Notes: generated by a model from the sequence alone, not told the origin. A stretch of DNA of 42,416 bases from Bradyrhizobium macuxiense (GCF_001542415.1 NZ_LNCU01000013.1:18718-61133), one strand, 5' to 3'. Shown: positions 8,206-16,040, counted from the stretch's first letter. Numbers and translations are program-made.

Positions 8206-8286
8206 ACGCGGCGACCCTCACCCGCGCACGCGAAGGCTTTGGAGACGAAGCTGGTCAGAGCTCGAGCCACTTCGCCCAGACGATAG
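8206..8286 (+). pseudogene. Relic of the 3' end of an HxlR-family gene
   Basis: Over 45 nt starting at 8206 this stretch matches the 3' end of the intact HxlR gene (3881-3925) at 38 positions. In the matching frame it reads TRRPSPAHAKALETK and then runs to a TAG at 8284-8286; the intact gene has ARRSSPVHAKALGTK before its stop. Nothing resembling the winged-helix part is left upstream, which is AraC coding sequence. It appears to be what remains of a second HxlR gene, probably once the regulator of the downstream flavin oxidoreductase. The rest of 8189-8381 shows no other feature. Confidence 0.6.
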
Positions 8287-8381
8287 CGATCGGCGGATTC
8301 ACTCGAATGTTACGCACGGCTCTCCGTCGTCGAAGCGCATCAGCAATCGCAAACCGGCGCGGACGTTGATAGATTGCCCGG

Positions 8382-9404
8382 ATGAAAAAGATCGGATTCC
8401 TTTCGTTCGGGCACTGGACGCCCTCTCCGCAATCGCAGACCCGCTCGGCCGCGGATACGCTGCTGCAATCCATCGAGCTTGCCGTCGCCGCCGAGCAATC
8501 GGGCGCGGACGGGGCGTATTTTCGGGTCCACCATTTCGCACGCCAGCTTGCCTCGCCCTTTCCGCTGCTGGCGGCCGTCGGCGCCAGGACCAGCCGCATT
8601 GAAATCGGCACCGCGGTCATCGACATGCGCTACGAGAACCCGCTGTACATGCTGGAGGACGCCGGCGCGGCCGATCTCATCGCCGGCGGCCGGCTGCAGC
8701 TCGGCATCAGCCGAGGCTCTCCCGAGCAGGTGATCGATGGCTGGAAATATTTCGGCTATCAGCCGGCCGAAGGCGAGACCGATGCCGACATGGGCCGTCG
8801 TCATGCGGAGATATTCCTCAACATGCTGCGCGGCGAAGGCTTCGCCGAGCCCAATCCGCAGCCGATGTTTCCAAATCCGCCCGGGCTGCTGCGCCTCGAA
8901 CCGCATTCCGCAGCCTTGCGCGAGCGCATCTGGTGGGGTGCCGGCTCGAACGCGACGGCGGTCTGGGCGGCCAAGCTCGGGATGAACCTGCAGAGCTCGA
9001 CGTTGAAGAACGACGAGACCGGCGAAGCCTTCCATGTGCAGCAGGCCGCGCAGATCCGTGCCTATCGCGCCGCCTGGAAGGAGGCCGGCCACACCCGCGA
9101 GCCGCGCGTCTCGGTCAGCCGCAGCGTCTTCGCGCTGGTCGATGATCGCGATCGCGCCTATTTCGGCAACGCACGCGAGAACGAGGACCAGATCGGCTTC
9201 ATCGACCCGCGCACCCGGGCCATTTTCGGCCGCAGCTACGCCGCGGAACCGGACGTCCTGATCGAACAGCTAAGACAGGACGACGCCATCGCCGAGGCCG
9301 ACACCGTGCTGCTGACAGTCCCGAACCAGCTGGGCGTCGCCTACAACGCACATGTCATCGAAGCCATCCTGAAACACGTCGCGCCCGCGCTCGGCTGGCG
9401 TTGA
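8382..9404 (+). CDS. LLM-class (luciferase-like) flavin-dependent oxidoreductase
   Basis: 340 residues with the bacterial-luciferase TIM-barrel pattern: an N-terminal beta strand (KKIGFLSFGHW), SIELAVAAEQSGADGAYFRV, then SRIEIGTAVIDMRYENPLYM and GGRLQLGISRGSPEQVIDGW. These enzymes use reduced FMN or F420 to oxygenate or reduce varied substrates. Family members of this length include alkanal and alkanesulfonate monooxygenase relatives; the specific substrate cannot be read. No clear ribosome site precedes ATG 8382. It stands alone, with an HxlR relic upstream and a tRNA gene downstream. Confidence 0.9.
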   Translation: MKKIGFLSFGHWTPSPQSQTRSAADTLLQSIELAVAAEQSGADGAYFRVHHFARQLASPFPLLAAVGARTSRIEIGTAVIDMRYENPLYMLEDAGAADLIAGGRLQLGISRGSPEQVIDGWKYFGYQPAEGETDADMGRRHAEIFLNMLRGEGFAEPNPQPMFPNPPGLLRLEPHSAALRERIWWGAGSNATAVWAAKLGMNLQSSTLKNDETGEAFHVQQAAQIRAYRAAWKEAGHTREPRVSVSRSVFALVDDRDRAYFGNARENEDQIGFIDPRTRAIFGRSYAAEPDVLIEQLRQDDAIAEADTVLLTVPNQLGVAYNAHVIEAILKHVAPALGWR

Positions 9405-9460
9405 CGCGAAACGCCCGGCAATTGCGCGCGTAGCAAGAGCCGTTACGGCCCAAGTGGTGC

Positions 9461-9537
9461 TGGCGATCCCGGGAAGACTCGAACTTCCGACCTACGGTTT
9501 AGGAAACCGTCGCTCTATCCGGCTGAGCTACGGGACC
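9461..9537 (-). tRNA. tRNA-Arg (anticodon CCT)
   Basis: The minus strand folds into a complete cloverleaf of 77 nt: acceptor GGTCCCG with CGGGATC (one G-T pair), D arm GCTC/GAGC, anticodon stem ACGGT/ACCGT with loop TTCCTAA (anticodon CCT), T arm GGAAG/CTTCC with loop TTCGAGT, discriminator G and an encoded CCA. It decodes AGG. Although tRNA genes are common integration sites, no integrase gene or repeated tRNA 3' end is present nearby. The 140 bases between the tRNA and the next stop (9678) hold nothing I can name. Confidence 0.97.
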
Positions 9538-9677
9538 GCGAGCCCGCAGCGTGCGCGCGGGCGTGGCCATCCCATAGCAGAGCCGCCGCCTGATCGCCAG
9601 CCTGCGCGGACGTCCGGCGTGCATGATGTCCAGGGTATTTCAGCCACACACAGCGTGCGCTGTCCGAGATTCGGTTC

Positions 9678-11186
9678 CTACGCTGCCTGTCCGGCCGGCT
9701 TCGATGACGACCCGGCCGCGGTCGCAGTCCGACGGGCCGGCAGATACTCGATCGCCTCGTCCCTGATCGAGCCGAATCGCAGGCTGACGATATCGAGCGC
9801 GTAGTTCTGGTAGAGCCGCCACGGCTTGCGCGAACCCTGCTTCGGGAACCTGGCGGCGGCGCGCTGGATGTAGCCGGAGGAGAAATCCACCCACGGCAGC
9901 TCGGCGACGGTCGGATCGTTCCGGCGCGGCGTCACTTGCGCGTAGCCGTTGGCCTTCATGTAGTTGAGCATGCGGCAGACATATTCGCAGGTCAGGTCGC
10001 ATTTGAGCGTCCAGGACGCATTGGTGTAGCCGAACGCCGCGGCGAGGTTGGGCACGCCGCTATACATCAGCCCCTTGTAGTTCATGGTCTTCGAGAGATC
10101 GACACTGTTACCGTCGACATTGATCTGGAGCCCGCCGAGCACCTGCAGATCGAGCCCGGTTGCCGTCACCACAACGTCGGCGTCGAGCACATTGCCGGAT
10201 TTCAGCTTGATCCCCTTCGGCGTGAAGGTCTCGATCTGGTCGGTGACGACCGACGACGCGCCGCTCCGGATCGACTGGAAGAGATCGCCGTTCGGCACCA
10301 GGCAGAGTCGCTGATCCCACGGATTGTAGCGCGGCGTGAAATGGGTGGCGACGTCGTAGTCGGGACCGAGCGCATGGCGCACGCCGCCGAGGATCAGCTT
10401 CTTCACCCGGTCGGGATCGCGCTTGCACAGCCGGTAGAAATACATGCCGAGCAGCACGTTCTTCCAGCGGATGATGCCGTAGGCGAGCTTCGCCGGCAGC
10501 CATGCCCGCAGCCAGTCGGCGACCTTATCCTTGTCCGGGCGCGCCACGACGTAGGTCGGCGAGCGTTGCAGCATCGTCACATGCGACGCTGTCTTCGCCA
10601 TCTCGGGCACCAGCGTCACCGCGGTGGCGCCGCTGCCGATCACCACGACCTTCTTGCCGGCATAGTCGATGTCGTCGGTCCATTTCTGCGGATGGACGAC
10701 GCGGCCAGCGAAGTCGGCGATGCCGGGAAAGTCGGGCGTGTAGCCGTGCTCGTATTTGTAGTAGCCGCTGCACATGAACAGAAAATTGCAGGTGAAGCGC
10801 TCGATCGTCTTCTCCGGGCCCCGCTCGACCTCGACCGTCCATTGCGAATCCGCCGACGACCAGTCGGCACTGATGACGCGGTGGTTGAAGCGGATCTTCC
10901 TGTCGATGCCGTAGGCGCGCGCGGTCTCGCGCACATAGTTCAGGATCGAGGCGCCGTCGGCGATCGCCTTCGGTTCGGTCCACGGCCGGAACGAATAGCC
11001 GAGCGTATACATGTCGGAGTCCGAGCGGATGCCGGGATAACGAAACAGGTCCCAGGTGCCGCCGATGCAATCGCGCCCCTCGAGGATGGCGTAGCTGCGG
11101 TCCGGGCAGTTGGTCTGCAGATGATAGCCGGCGCCGATGCCCGACAGCCCTGCGCCCACGATCAACACATCGAAATGAGCGGACAT
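9678..11186 (-). CDS. EthA-like FAD/NADPH Baeyer-Villiger monooxygenase
   Basis: 502 residues from ATG 11186. FAD site VGAGLSGIG, then CIGGTWDLFRYPGIRSDSDM (40-59), the fingerprint FAGRVVHPQKWTD (159-171) and the NADPH-site Rossmann IGSGATAV. These blocks and the length closely match my recollection of Mycobacterium EthA, a Baeyer-Villiger monooxygenase known for oxidising ketones and thioamides. In-frame ATGs at 11210 and 11270 exist; 11210 has AGGAAA before it and is a credible alternative, while 11270 lies inside operator DNA. Divergent TetR gene and two palindromes upstream mean it is very probably TetR-repressed. The native substrate is unknown. Confidence 0.94.
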   Translation of the reverse strand: MSAHFDVLIVGAGLSGIGAGYHLQTNCPDRSYAILEGRDCIGGTWDLFRYPGIRSDSDMYTLGYSFRPWTEPKAIADGASILNYVRETARAYGIDRKIRFNHRVISADWSSADSQWTVEVERGPEKTIERFTCNFLFMCSGYYKYEHGYTPDFPGIADFAGRVVHPQKWTDDIDYAGKKVVVIGSGATAVTLVPEMAKTASHVTMLQRSPTYVVARPDKDKVADWLRAWLPAKLAYGIIRWKNVLLGMYFYRLCKRDPDRVKKLILGGVRHALGPDYDVATHFTPRYNPWDQRLCLVPNGDLFQSIRSGASSVVTDQIETFTPKGIKLKSGNVLDADVVVTATGLDLQVLGGLQINVDGNSVDLSKTMNYKGLMYSGVPNLAAAFGYTNASWTLKCDLTCEYVCRMLNYMKANGYAQVTPRRNDPTVAELPWVDFSSGYIQRAAARFPKQGSRKPWRLYQNYALDIVSLRFGSIRDEAIEYLPARRTATAAGSSSKPAGQAA

Positions 11187-11232
11187 GCCCTGACTCTCCC
11201 TCGGCCTCATGGCGTTTCCTGGCCGCATGATT

Positions 11233-11250
11233 TGACAACACGTCTTGTCA
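11233..11250. promoter_or_regulatory. TetR operator A
   Basis: The 18-bp near-perfect palindrome TGACAACACGTCTTGTCA (arms TGACAA/TTGTCA around a central ACGT) lies between the EthA-like and TetR genes. It matches 15 of 18 bases with operator B at 11265-11282; centres are 32 bp apart, three helical turns. Confidence 0.75.
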
Positions 11251-11264
11251 GATAACTTGACATC

Positions 11265-11282
11265 TGACAATGCGTCATGTCA
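11265..11282. promoter_or_regulatory. TetR operator B
   Basis: TGACAATGCGTCATGTCA, arms TGACA/TGTCA. A perfect -35-like TTGACA lies between A and B at 11257-11262, but no good -10 follows at 17 nt. Operator B ends 10 nt before the TetR ATG at 11293, so a bound dimer would block the TetR transcript start. Binding by the adjacent TetR protein is inferred. Confidence 0.72.
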
Positions 11283-11292
11283 ATACCCTTTC

Positions 11293-11943
11293 ATGGGAAT
11301 CAGCCGGAAAGTCCGCCTGTATGGCGGCATGGACGCCGAGGAACGCCGCACTGAGCGGCGGCTCAAACTGATCAATGCCGCGGTCGAGGTCTATGGCGAG
11401 GTCGGTTATCGCGGCGCGACCGTGAAGGCGATCTGCGAGGCCGCCGAACTCACCGAGCGCTATTTCTATGAATCCTTCGCCAACAGCGAGGCGCTGCTGA
11501 TCGCAGCCTACACCCATGTCGTCGGCCATTTGCATCAGGACATGGCCGCGGCGGCTGCCGCGGCAGGCAGCGATGCCGAGGCGAGGTTGCGCGCGGCGCT
11601 GACGCTCTATTTCACGCGGCTCAAGGAGCATCCGAAGCCCGCGCGGGTGTTCCTGCTCGAGATCTCCGGCATCAGTCCGGCGGTCGATCTCGTCAAGCAT
11701 GAGGCCCTGCGCACCTTCAGCGACATCCTGGCGCTGCCGGCGGGCGATCCGAAGCAGAGCGACAAGACATCATCCGCGGCACTGCTCTCGGCCGGCATGG
11801 TCGGCGCCGTCATCGCGATCGCGCTGCGCTGGGTGTCGAAGCAATATCCGCAGCCGGTCGCGGACGTCGTCGCAATCGCCGCCGGCTTCTGCCGGGTGGC
11901 GCTCGGCGGCCAGAGGCCCGGCAACCATCTGCATTCGGTGTAG
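11293..11943 (+). CDS. TetR-family repressor, divergent from the EthA-like gene
   Basis: A 216-residue regulator. The TetR HTH spans about residues 22-65: LKLINAAVEVYGEVGYRGAT, then VKAICEAAELTERYFYESFA, the standard helix-turn-helix with the conserved Y-F-Y-E-S-F. The C-terminal two-thirds is a hydrophobic helical ligand domain. The first ATG outside the operators is 11293; the frame is also open to a TTG at 11245 inside operator A, which is unlikely as a start, and ATG 11329 is another option. By arrangement with two palindromes it should repress both itself and the EthA-like monooxygenase, released by a small hydrophobic ligand. Confidence 0.92.
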   Translation: MGISRKVRLYGGMDAEERRTERRLKLINAAVEVYGEVGYRGATVKAICEAAELTERYFYESFANSEALLIAAYTHVVGHLHQDMAAAAAAAGSDAEARLRAALTLYFTRLKEHPKPARVFLLEISGISPAVDLVKHEALRTFSDILALPAGDPKQSDKTSSAALLSAGMVGAVIAIALRWVSKQYPQPVADVVAIAAGFCRVALGGQRPGNHLHSV

Positions 11944-11952
11944 GAGACAGCC

Positions 11953-12045
11953 GTGCGCGCTGCCGCGTTCAGGAACGGAAACATCGTCACCGATACCATT
12001 CCCGATCCCGTGCCTGCAGCCGGACAGGTGCTGCCTGATCGCTGA
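11953..12045 (+). pseudogene. 5' remnant of a zinc-type alcohol dehydrogenase gene
   Basis: A GTG at 11953, with GGAG seven nt upstream, opens 30 codons reading VRAAAFRNGNIVTDTIPDP and then VPAAGQVL before PDR and TGA. This is the characteristic opening of medium-chain zinc alcohol dehydrogenases (R-A-A-x-F-R-N-G, D-x-x-P-x-P-x-x-G-x-V-L). The reading frame ends where the catalytic domain should begin, and no continuation is found in any frame in 12046-12269. The gene was probably deleted after its start. It begins just 9 nt after the TetR stop, so it was likely co-transcribed with tetR. The remaining bases to 12269 hold only short repeats (GGATCGGAC/CGGATCGGA). Confidence 0.7.
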
Positions 12046-12269
12046 GCCGGAACGTCAGTCGTCGACGAGCTGGCCCCATGGATCGGACCGGATCGGAGTG
12101 ATGTCGATCACGCTGCGGCGGAATTGCCGGACGCTGCGCAGCGCAGCCGCGCCATTGCGCCGATTTCACTTGCATGTTGGGCGGCACCTGCCCTCTTAAT
12201 CACGGTACCGTGCGTAAATGCGTTTCGTCTGGCGAGGCGAAGGGTTTTGGCATCGGTCGGAGGGAAGCC

Positions 12270-13367
12270 TTGGTCGACCTGCGCAAGCTTGACGACGTGA
12301 CTACACGCCTCGGCGACGTGGTTCTCGATCCCGCGGGCTGGCCGTCCTTCATGGACGAGGTCTGCTCTGCCGTCGGCGCGACCGGCGCCGCGATGCTTCA
12401 AAGCGACATCCGCACCGAGGACATCCCGCGCACGGACTCGATCAGCGAGTACTTCACCAAGACCTACTTTCCCAGCAACCTTCACGTCACCGATATCCGC
12501 GCGGCGCGTGGCGTGCCGCTGATGCTGGCCGGCGTCGATGTCATCACCGATGCCGACCTGTTCGATTCCGAGAGCGAGATGCTGCGCGATCCGCTCTACG
12601 CCACGCTCGGCGACTTCGGCCTGAAATGGTTTGCCGGCGTCGGCTTCCGGGCGGGGCCGGCGCTTTGGGCGCTGACGATCCAGCGCTCGCCGAAGGAAGG
12701 CATGTTCGAAGCCGACGAGGTCAAGGCGCTCTCACGGCTCTCGACGCGGCTCACGGAAGCCGCGACGCTGTCGACCGTCGTCGGCCGCTCGGCGGTCACC
12801 GGCATCACCAGCGCGCTCGACCTGATCCAGGTCGCGGCAATCGCTGTCGGCCGTTTCGGCGCGATCATCGGCATGAACCAGCAGGCGAACGCCTGCCTCG
12901 GCGAAGACTTCGCGATCCGCAACAATCGCCTGCTGCTCCGCGACCGGCAGGCCAATGCCGAGCTGACCCGGCTGATCGATCAACTCGACCACACCTCGGA
13001 TCTACTGACGATACCGTCATCGCCGATCGTGGTGCGCCGGATCGACAAGCGGCCGATCGTGATCCAGATGCAGCTCGTTCCTCCGGCGGCGCGCTCGCCG
13101 TTCCTCGGCGCGCGCGCGATCCTCCTGATCCGCGACCTCGAGGGCAGCATCGCGTTCGATCAGACCCTGCTGGCCGCGACCTTCGAGCTGACACCGGCGC
13201 AGGCGCGCCTCGCGGCGCGGCTCGCGCGCGGCGATTCGGTCGAGGATGCCGCTCAGGAAGCCGGTGTCGCGGTCGCTACCGCACGCAACCAGCTCAAGTC
13301 GATCTTCCAGAAGACCGGCACGCACCGGCAGGCCGAGCTCGTCGCGCTGCTGCACCGGGTGAAGTGA
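12270..13367 (+). CDS. LuxR-type HTH transcriptional regulator
   Basis: A 365-residue protein when started at TTG 12270, which has GGAGGG (12259-12264) five bases upstream; the frame is open to an ATG at 12174 without such a site. The C-terminal ~65 residues form a LuxR/GerE-like HTH: FELTPAQARLAARLARGDSV, then EDAAQEAGVAVATARNQLKS and IFQKTGTHRQAELVALL. The first ~290 residues resemble the sensory region of a large rhizobial group of uncharacterised LuxR-like regulators; they lack a recognisable autoinducer-binding or receiver domain. The target genes are unknown. It is a lone gene in the plus direction. Confidence 0.85.
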   Translation: MVDLRKLDDVTTRLGDVVLDPAGWPSFMDEVCSAVGATGAAMLQSDIRTEDIPRTDSISEYFTKTYFPSNLHVTDIRAARGVPLMLAGVDVITDADLFDSESEMLRDPLYATLGDFGLKWFAGVGFRAGPALWALTIQRSPKEGMFEADEVKALSRLSTRLTEAATLSTVVGRSAVTGITSALDLIQVAAIAVGRFGAIIGMNQQANACLGEDFAIRNNRLLLRDRQANAELTRLIDQLDHTSDLLTIPSSPIVVRRIDKRPIVIQMQLVPPAARSPFLGARAILLIRDLEGSIAFDQTLLAATFELTPAQARLAARLARGDSVEDAAQEAGVAVATARNQLKSIFQKTGTHRQAELVALLHRVK

Positions 13368-13610
13368 GCGCCGAGCCGCCTCCTTCCGCAGCGATTTCCA
13401 GGTTCCTCGTCACTATGAAGGCGGCATGACGGGCTCACACAAGGGAACTCGTCCTTGATGTTGAGAATGCACGTTAATTTTGATCGTTGTGTCCCATCCG
13501 TCACACATCGATGGGAACCGGAATCTGTCTACAAGCGACGTGACAAGTTGCCCCAAAATGGCAAAAATTGGCGCAAATCGTGACCGCTGATTTGTGCGGG
13601 GATCTTGTCC

Positions 13611-14282
13611 GTGATTTCGAGTCGTTCATCGGCCTTTGCCATCGCCGCGCTGGCCGCCTGCTTCGAGCTGGCGCCTGCGGTCGCGCATGCCCAATGGTGG
13701 CACAGCGGGCCGAGAGATTTCGAGGATTGCGCTGATATCGCCGAGAAGGCGAAGACCAAGCAAGACAAGACCGCGCAACTCGCCGACTGCAACTCCAAAT
13801 TTGCCGGACGCCGCAAGCCCGGCGGCGGCTACACCTATTACGACTTCATGCAGGACCGCAGCTTCGATATCGCGGGCCCCAACCCGACGCCTGCAGAGCA
13901 GAAGAAGATCGACCAGGAATATACCGTCTATCTCGAGAAGCAGCGCCGCTCGGACATCGTCGCGGCGCTCAACGCCAAGCAGCTTCAGCAACAGGAAAAG
14001 CTCCAGGAGCAGGAGCAGAAGCAGCAGATGCAACAGCAGCAGCAAATCAGGCCGGCCACGCTGCGCAGAGAGCCCACGAAGGTGCCCGTTCCGGTCGCAA
14101 GCCCGATCAAGTCTCGCGCTGCCGCCCCCGGCGAGATCCGCGCGCGGACACGGGGCAGCTGCGTCAAGGGCACGTTCTCCTGCGACTGGCCGCGGCTGTC
14201 CGAAGGACTCAACGACCTGAAGAAGCTGTTCACGCCGCCATCGTCTCTGACGCAGCCGACCAAGCTGGCGAAGCGAAGCTGA
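13611..14282 (+). CDS. Exported Gln-rich protein of unknown function
   Basis: 223 residues from GTG 13611 (GGGGA ten bases upstream; an in-frame TTG at 13605 is an alternative). A signal peptide is clear: SAFAIAALAACFELAPAVAHA with cleavage after AHA. The mature part has paired Cys (DFEDCADIAEK and AQLADCNSKF), then a glutamine/glutamate-rich helical stretch at about residues 125-148 (LQQQEKLQEQEQKQQMQQQQ) that is a likely coiled coil, a basic Pro-rich linker and a C-terminal CVKGTFSCDWP with two more Cys. No family recognised. The 240 bases upstream contain GGAAC twice but no matching -10 for a general-stress sigma factor. Confidence 0.75.
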   Translation: MISSRSSAFAIAALAACFELAPAVAHAQWWHSGPRDFEDCADIAEKAKTKQDKTAQLADCNSKFAGRRKPGGGYTYYDFMQDRSFDIAGPNPTPAEQKKIDQEYTVYLEKQRRSDIVAALNAKQLQQQEKLQEQEQKQQMQQQQQIRPATLRREPTKVPVPVASPIKSRAAAPGEIRARTRGSCVKGTFSCDWPRLSEGLNDLKKLFTPPSSLTQPTKLAKRS

Positions 14283-14292
14283 CGTCTTCGTA

Positions 14293-14715
14293 TCAATCCG
14301 TAATCACCATCGCCCAGAACCTGCGGTACGGCGACTTCGCATTGTCGACGAAGGCGACACCGACGCGCTTTGCGCCGGGCATCAGCAGATTCTCGCGATG
14401 ACCGGCCGAGTTCTCCCACTGCCTCAGCATCTCGACGAAGGCGATGAAGCCGGCGCCGATATTCTCGGCGGCGCGCTGCTTCTTCAGCGGCGCGATGCGG
14501 ATGAAGAAGCTGCCGCGCGCGGAGTGGCTCACCGAGCCGGTCGTCGACATCGCCTGCGCCTGCCTGAGCGCCATCGCGTTCAGCTTCGCGTCGAGCTTCA
14601 CCGCTGTCATGCCGTGGGCATGCCGGTAGGCGCTGATGGCGCCGGCGTAATCGGCGGCGCTGGCGGCCGCAGTCAGGCCGAGAACGAAGCCGAACGCGAG
14701 AACAAGCAATTTCAT
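14293..14715 (-). CDS. CAP-domain (SCP/PR-1-like) exported protein
   Basis: 140 residues with a signal peptide (MKLLVLAFGFVLGLTAAASA). The rest is a compact CAP domain: LDAKLNAMALRQAQAMSTTG, VSHS, AAENIGAGF, then MLRQWENSAGHRENLLMPGA and VGVAFV. His in SHS, Glu in AEN and the W-x-x-S-x-x-H-x-x-N-L-L helix are the signature residues. The family is extracytoplasmic and of varied, mostly unknown function in bacteria. Convergent with the Gln-rich exported protein gene, stops only 10 nt apart. Confidence 0.9.
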   Translation of the reverse strand: MKLLVLAFGFVLGLTAAASAADYAGAISAYRHAHGMTAVKLDAKLNAMALRQAQAMSTTGSVSHSARGSFFIRIAPLKKQRAAENIGAGFIAFVEMLRQWENSAGHRENLLMPGAKRVGVAFVDNAKSPYRRFWAMVITD

Positions 14716-14760
14716 CTGAGATCGTCTCTCTTCAAGAATGGCGGGAAAAGGTGGAAGGGA

Positions 14761-14967
14761 TCAGTGCGGGTGACCACGCTTGCGGTGCCGCGGTGCGGTC
14801 GGTTTGGCGGCAGGCGCGGAACGCTCGCTTGACGCTGTTGCCGCGGCACGTTGCTCCTGCAGCCGCGCGTCATAGCCCGGCGACGGGATCACGGTCGGCG
14901 GCGCGGCGTGGGCAGAGCCGGCAGCCACTGCCATCAGCGCGACAAGCACCGCGCAGCTTCTTTTCAT
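14761..14967 (-). CDS. Small exported basic-tailed protein
   Basis: 68 residues. The ATG at 14967 is preceded by AAGGGGGA, a strong ribosome site, and the protein opens with a signal peptide (MKRSCAVLVALMAVAAGSAHA). The mature ~47 residues are Ala/Pro-rich and end in a basic His/Arg tail (PRHRKRGHPH). No known domain. It is 45 nt upstream of the CAP-domain gene on the same strand and may be co-transcribed. Confidence 0.7.
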   Translation of the reverse strand: MKRSCAVLVALMAVAAGSAHAAPPTVIPSPGYDARLQEQRAAATASSERSAPAAKPTAPRHRKRGHPH

Positions 14968-15026
14968 GATGTCCCCCTTCGACGTTGCGACGACGATGCT
15001 GTGCGAATCGTCGCCCTTTCATGGCA

Positions 15027-16040
15027 CTACGCCGCGCGGATCTGCTCCGGCGTCAATCCGGGCGAGCCCTTGCCGTCGGCCTCCGCCTGATGGATCAGTT
15101 GAATGACGCGGCGCGACAGCGGCGCATCCAGCCCGCGGCGGTCGGCGATCGCGGTGATCACGCCCTGCAGATAGTCGATCTCGGTGCGGCGGCCGCGCTG
15201 CAGATCCTCCCACATCGATGAGCGTGCCTCGGGATCGATCTTCATGGTGCGGCCGAGCAGCATCTCGAACAATCCGTCCGGCAGCCGCAGCAACGGCGGC
15301 ATCCAGCTCGAAGGCAGCGGTGTCGGCGACACCGGCGCGATGCCCTCGGCACGGACCGCGACCATTCCCTCCGCCATCTGATCGGCGAGCAGCCGGCGCC
15401 AATTGCGTTGTGCGAGCTGCTGTCGCAGCGGAATGTTGGAGAGCGCATTCAGCGCATTGTTGAGATTGACGATCAGCTTGCCCCATTGCACGCCGTCGAT
15501 GTCGTCGGTCGCGCGGACGGCAAGGCCCGGCACCGAAAGGGCAGAAGTGCCGGCGGCGTCCCTGGCGATCACGATGTCGCCCGAGGTCGAGCGATGGAAG
15601 CGGCCATCGCCGAGCGCGACCACATTGAACGGCACCATGCCGCCGAGCACGCTCCGGCCCGGCAGCCGCTCGCGCAGCAGCGGCACATTGCCGACCCCGT
15701 TCTGCAAGCTGACCACGATGGCATCAGACGGCGCATGCCGCGCGACCAGGTCGGCCATCTCGCCGGTGTCGGCGCTCTTCACCGTCACCAGCACCATTTG
15801 CGCATCGCTAAAGATCGACGGATCGTCCGACAGCGTGAGGCGGTCCGTAGGAACGGTCCGCTCGGAGCCGTCGAAATTGGTGACCCGCAAACCGCTCGTG
15901 GCAATCTCCTGGATCACCCGCGGCCGCGCCAGCAATGCGACGCGGCGACCGGACGCCGCCAGCATGCCGCCGACGAAGCAGCCGATGCTCCCCGCACCCG
16001 CAATCCCGATCGGCCGGTCCGTGTTCATCTCGCCGAACAT
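15027..16040 (-). CDS. Ketopantoate reductase (ApbA/PanE) family oxidoreductase
   Basis: 337 residues. NADP-binding GAGSIG at 15-20, KSADT (88-92), SLQNGVGN (111-118) and the catalytic-lysine motif WGKLIVNLNNALNAL with Lys188 are the family blocks; the C-terminal helical domain ends in DYLQGVITAIADRRGLDAP. The canonical reaction is NADPH reduction of 2-dehydropantoate to pantoate for CoA synthesis, but the family has many paralogues in rhizobia, so I do not give the gene a pan name. Start at 16040, or ATG 16028 four codons later, which better fits the usual short N-terminus. Confidence 0.88.
   Translation of the reverse strand: MFGEMNTDRPIGIAGAGSIGCFVGGMLAASGRRVALLARPRVIQEIATSGLRVTNFDGSERTVPTDRLTLSDDPSIFSDAQMVLVTVKSADTGEMADLVARHAPSDAIVVSLQNGVGNVPLLRERLPGRSVLGGMVPFNVVALGDGRFHRSTSGDIVIARDAAGTSALSVPGLAVRATDDIDGVQWGKLIVNLNNALNALSNIPLRQQLAQRNWRRLLADQMAEGMVAVRAEGIAPVSPTPLPSSWMPPLLRLPDGLFEMLLGRTMKIDPEARSSMWEDLQRGRRTEIDYLQGVITAIADRRGLDAPLSRRVIQLIHQAEADGKGSPGLTPEQIRAA

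Noticed and set aside
9461..9677. tRNA-Arg as an integration site for a genomic island
   Set aside because: No integrase gene, no repeated tRNA 3' end within the window, and the flanking genes look ordinary in base composition.
11232..11285. Full promoter assignment for the TetR and EthA-like genes
   Set aside because: A perfect TTGACA exists at 11257-11262, but no acceptable -10 was found at 16-18 nt on either strand, so only the operators are reported.
12061..12175. Minus-strand frame ending in RSDPWGQLVDD before a stop
   Set aside because: It looks like a plausible protein C-terminus but is limited to about 34 codons by an upstream stop, has no start signal, and I recognise no family. 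It could be another relic but cannot be supported.
13446..13530. Two GGAAC elements as possible EcfG-type general-stress promoters before the Gln-rich protein gene
   Set aside because: The alphaproteobacterial consensus needs about 16-17 bases then CGTT. Neither copy is followed by this, so the match is by chance.
15027..16040. Naming the gene panE
   Set aside because: The family motifs are clear but rhizobia carry several paralogues and no pantothenate gene lies nearby, so the specific role is not supported.
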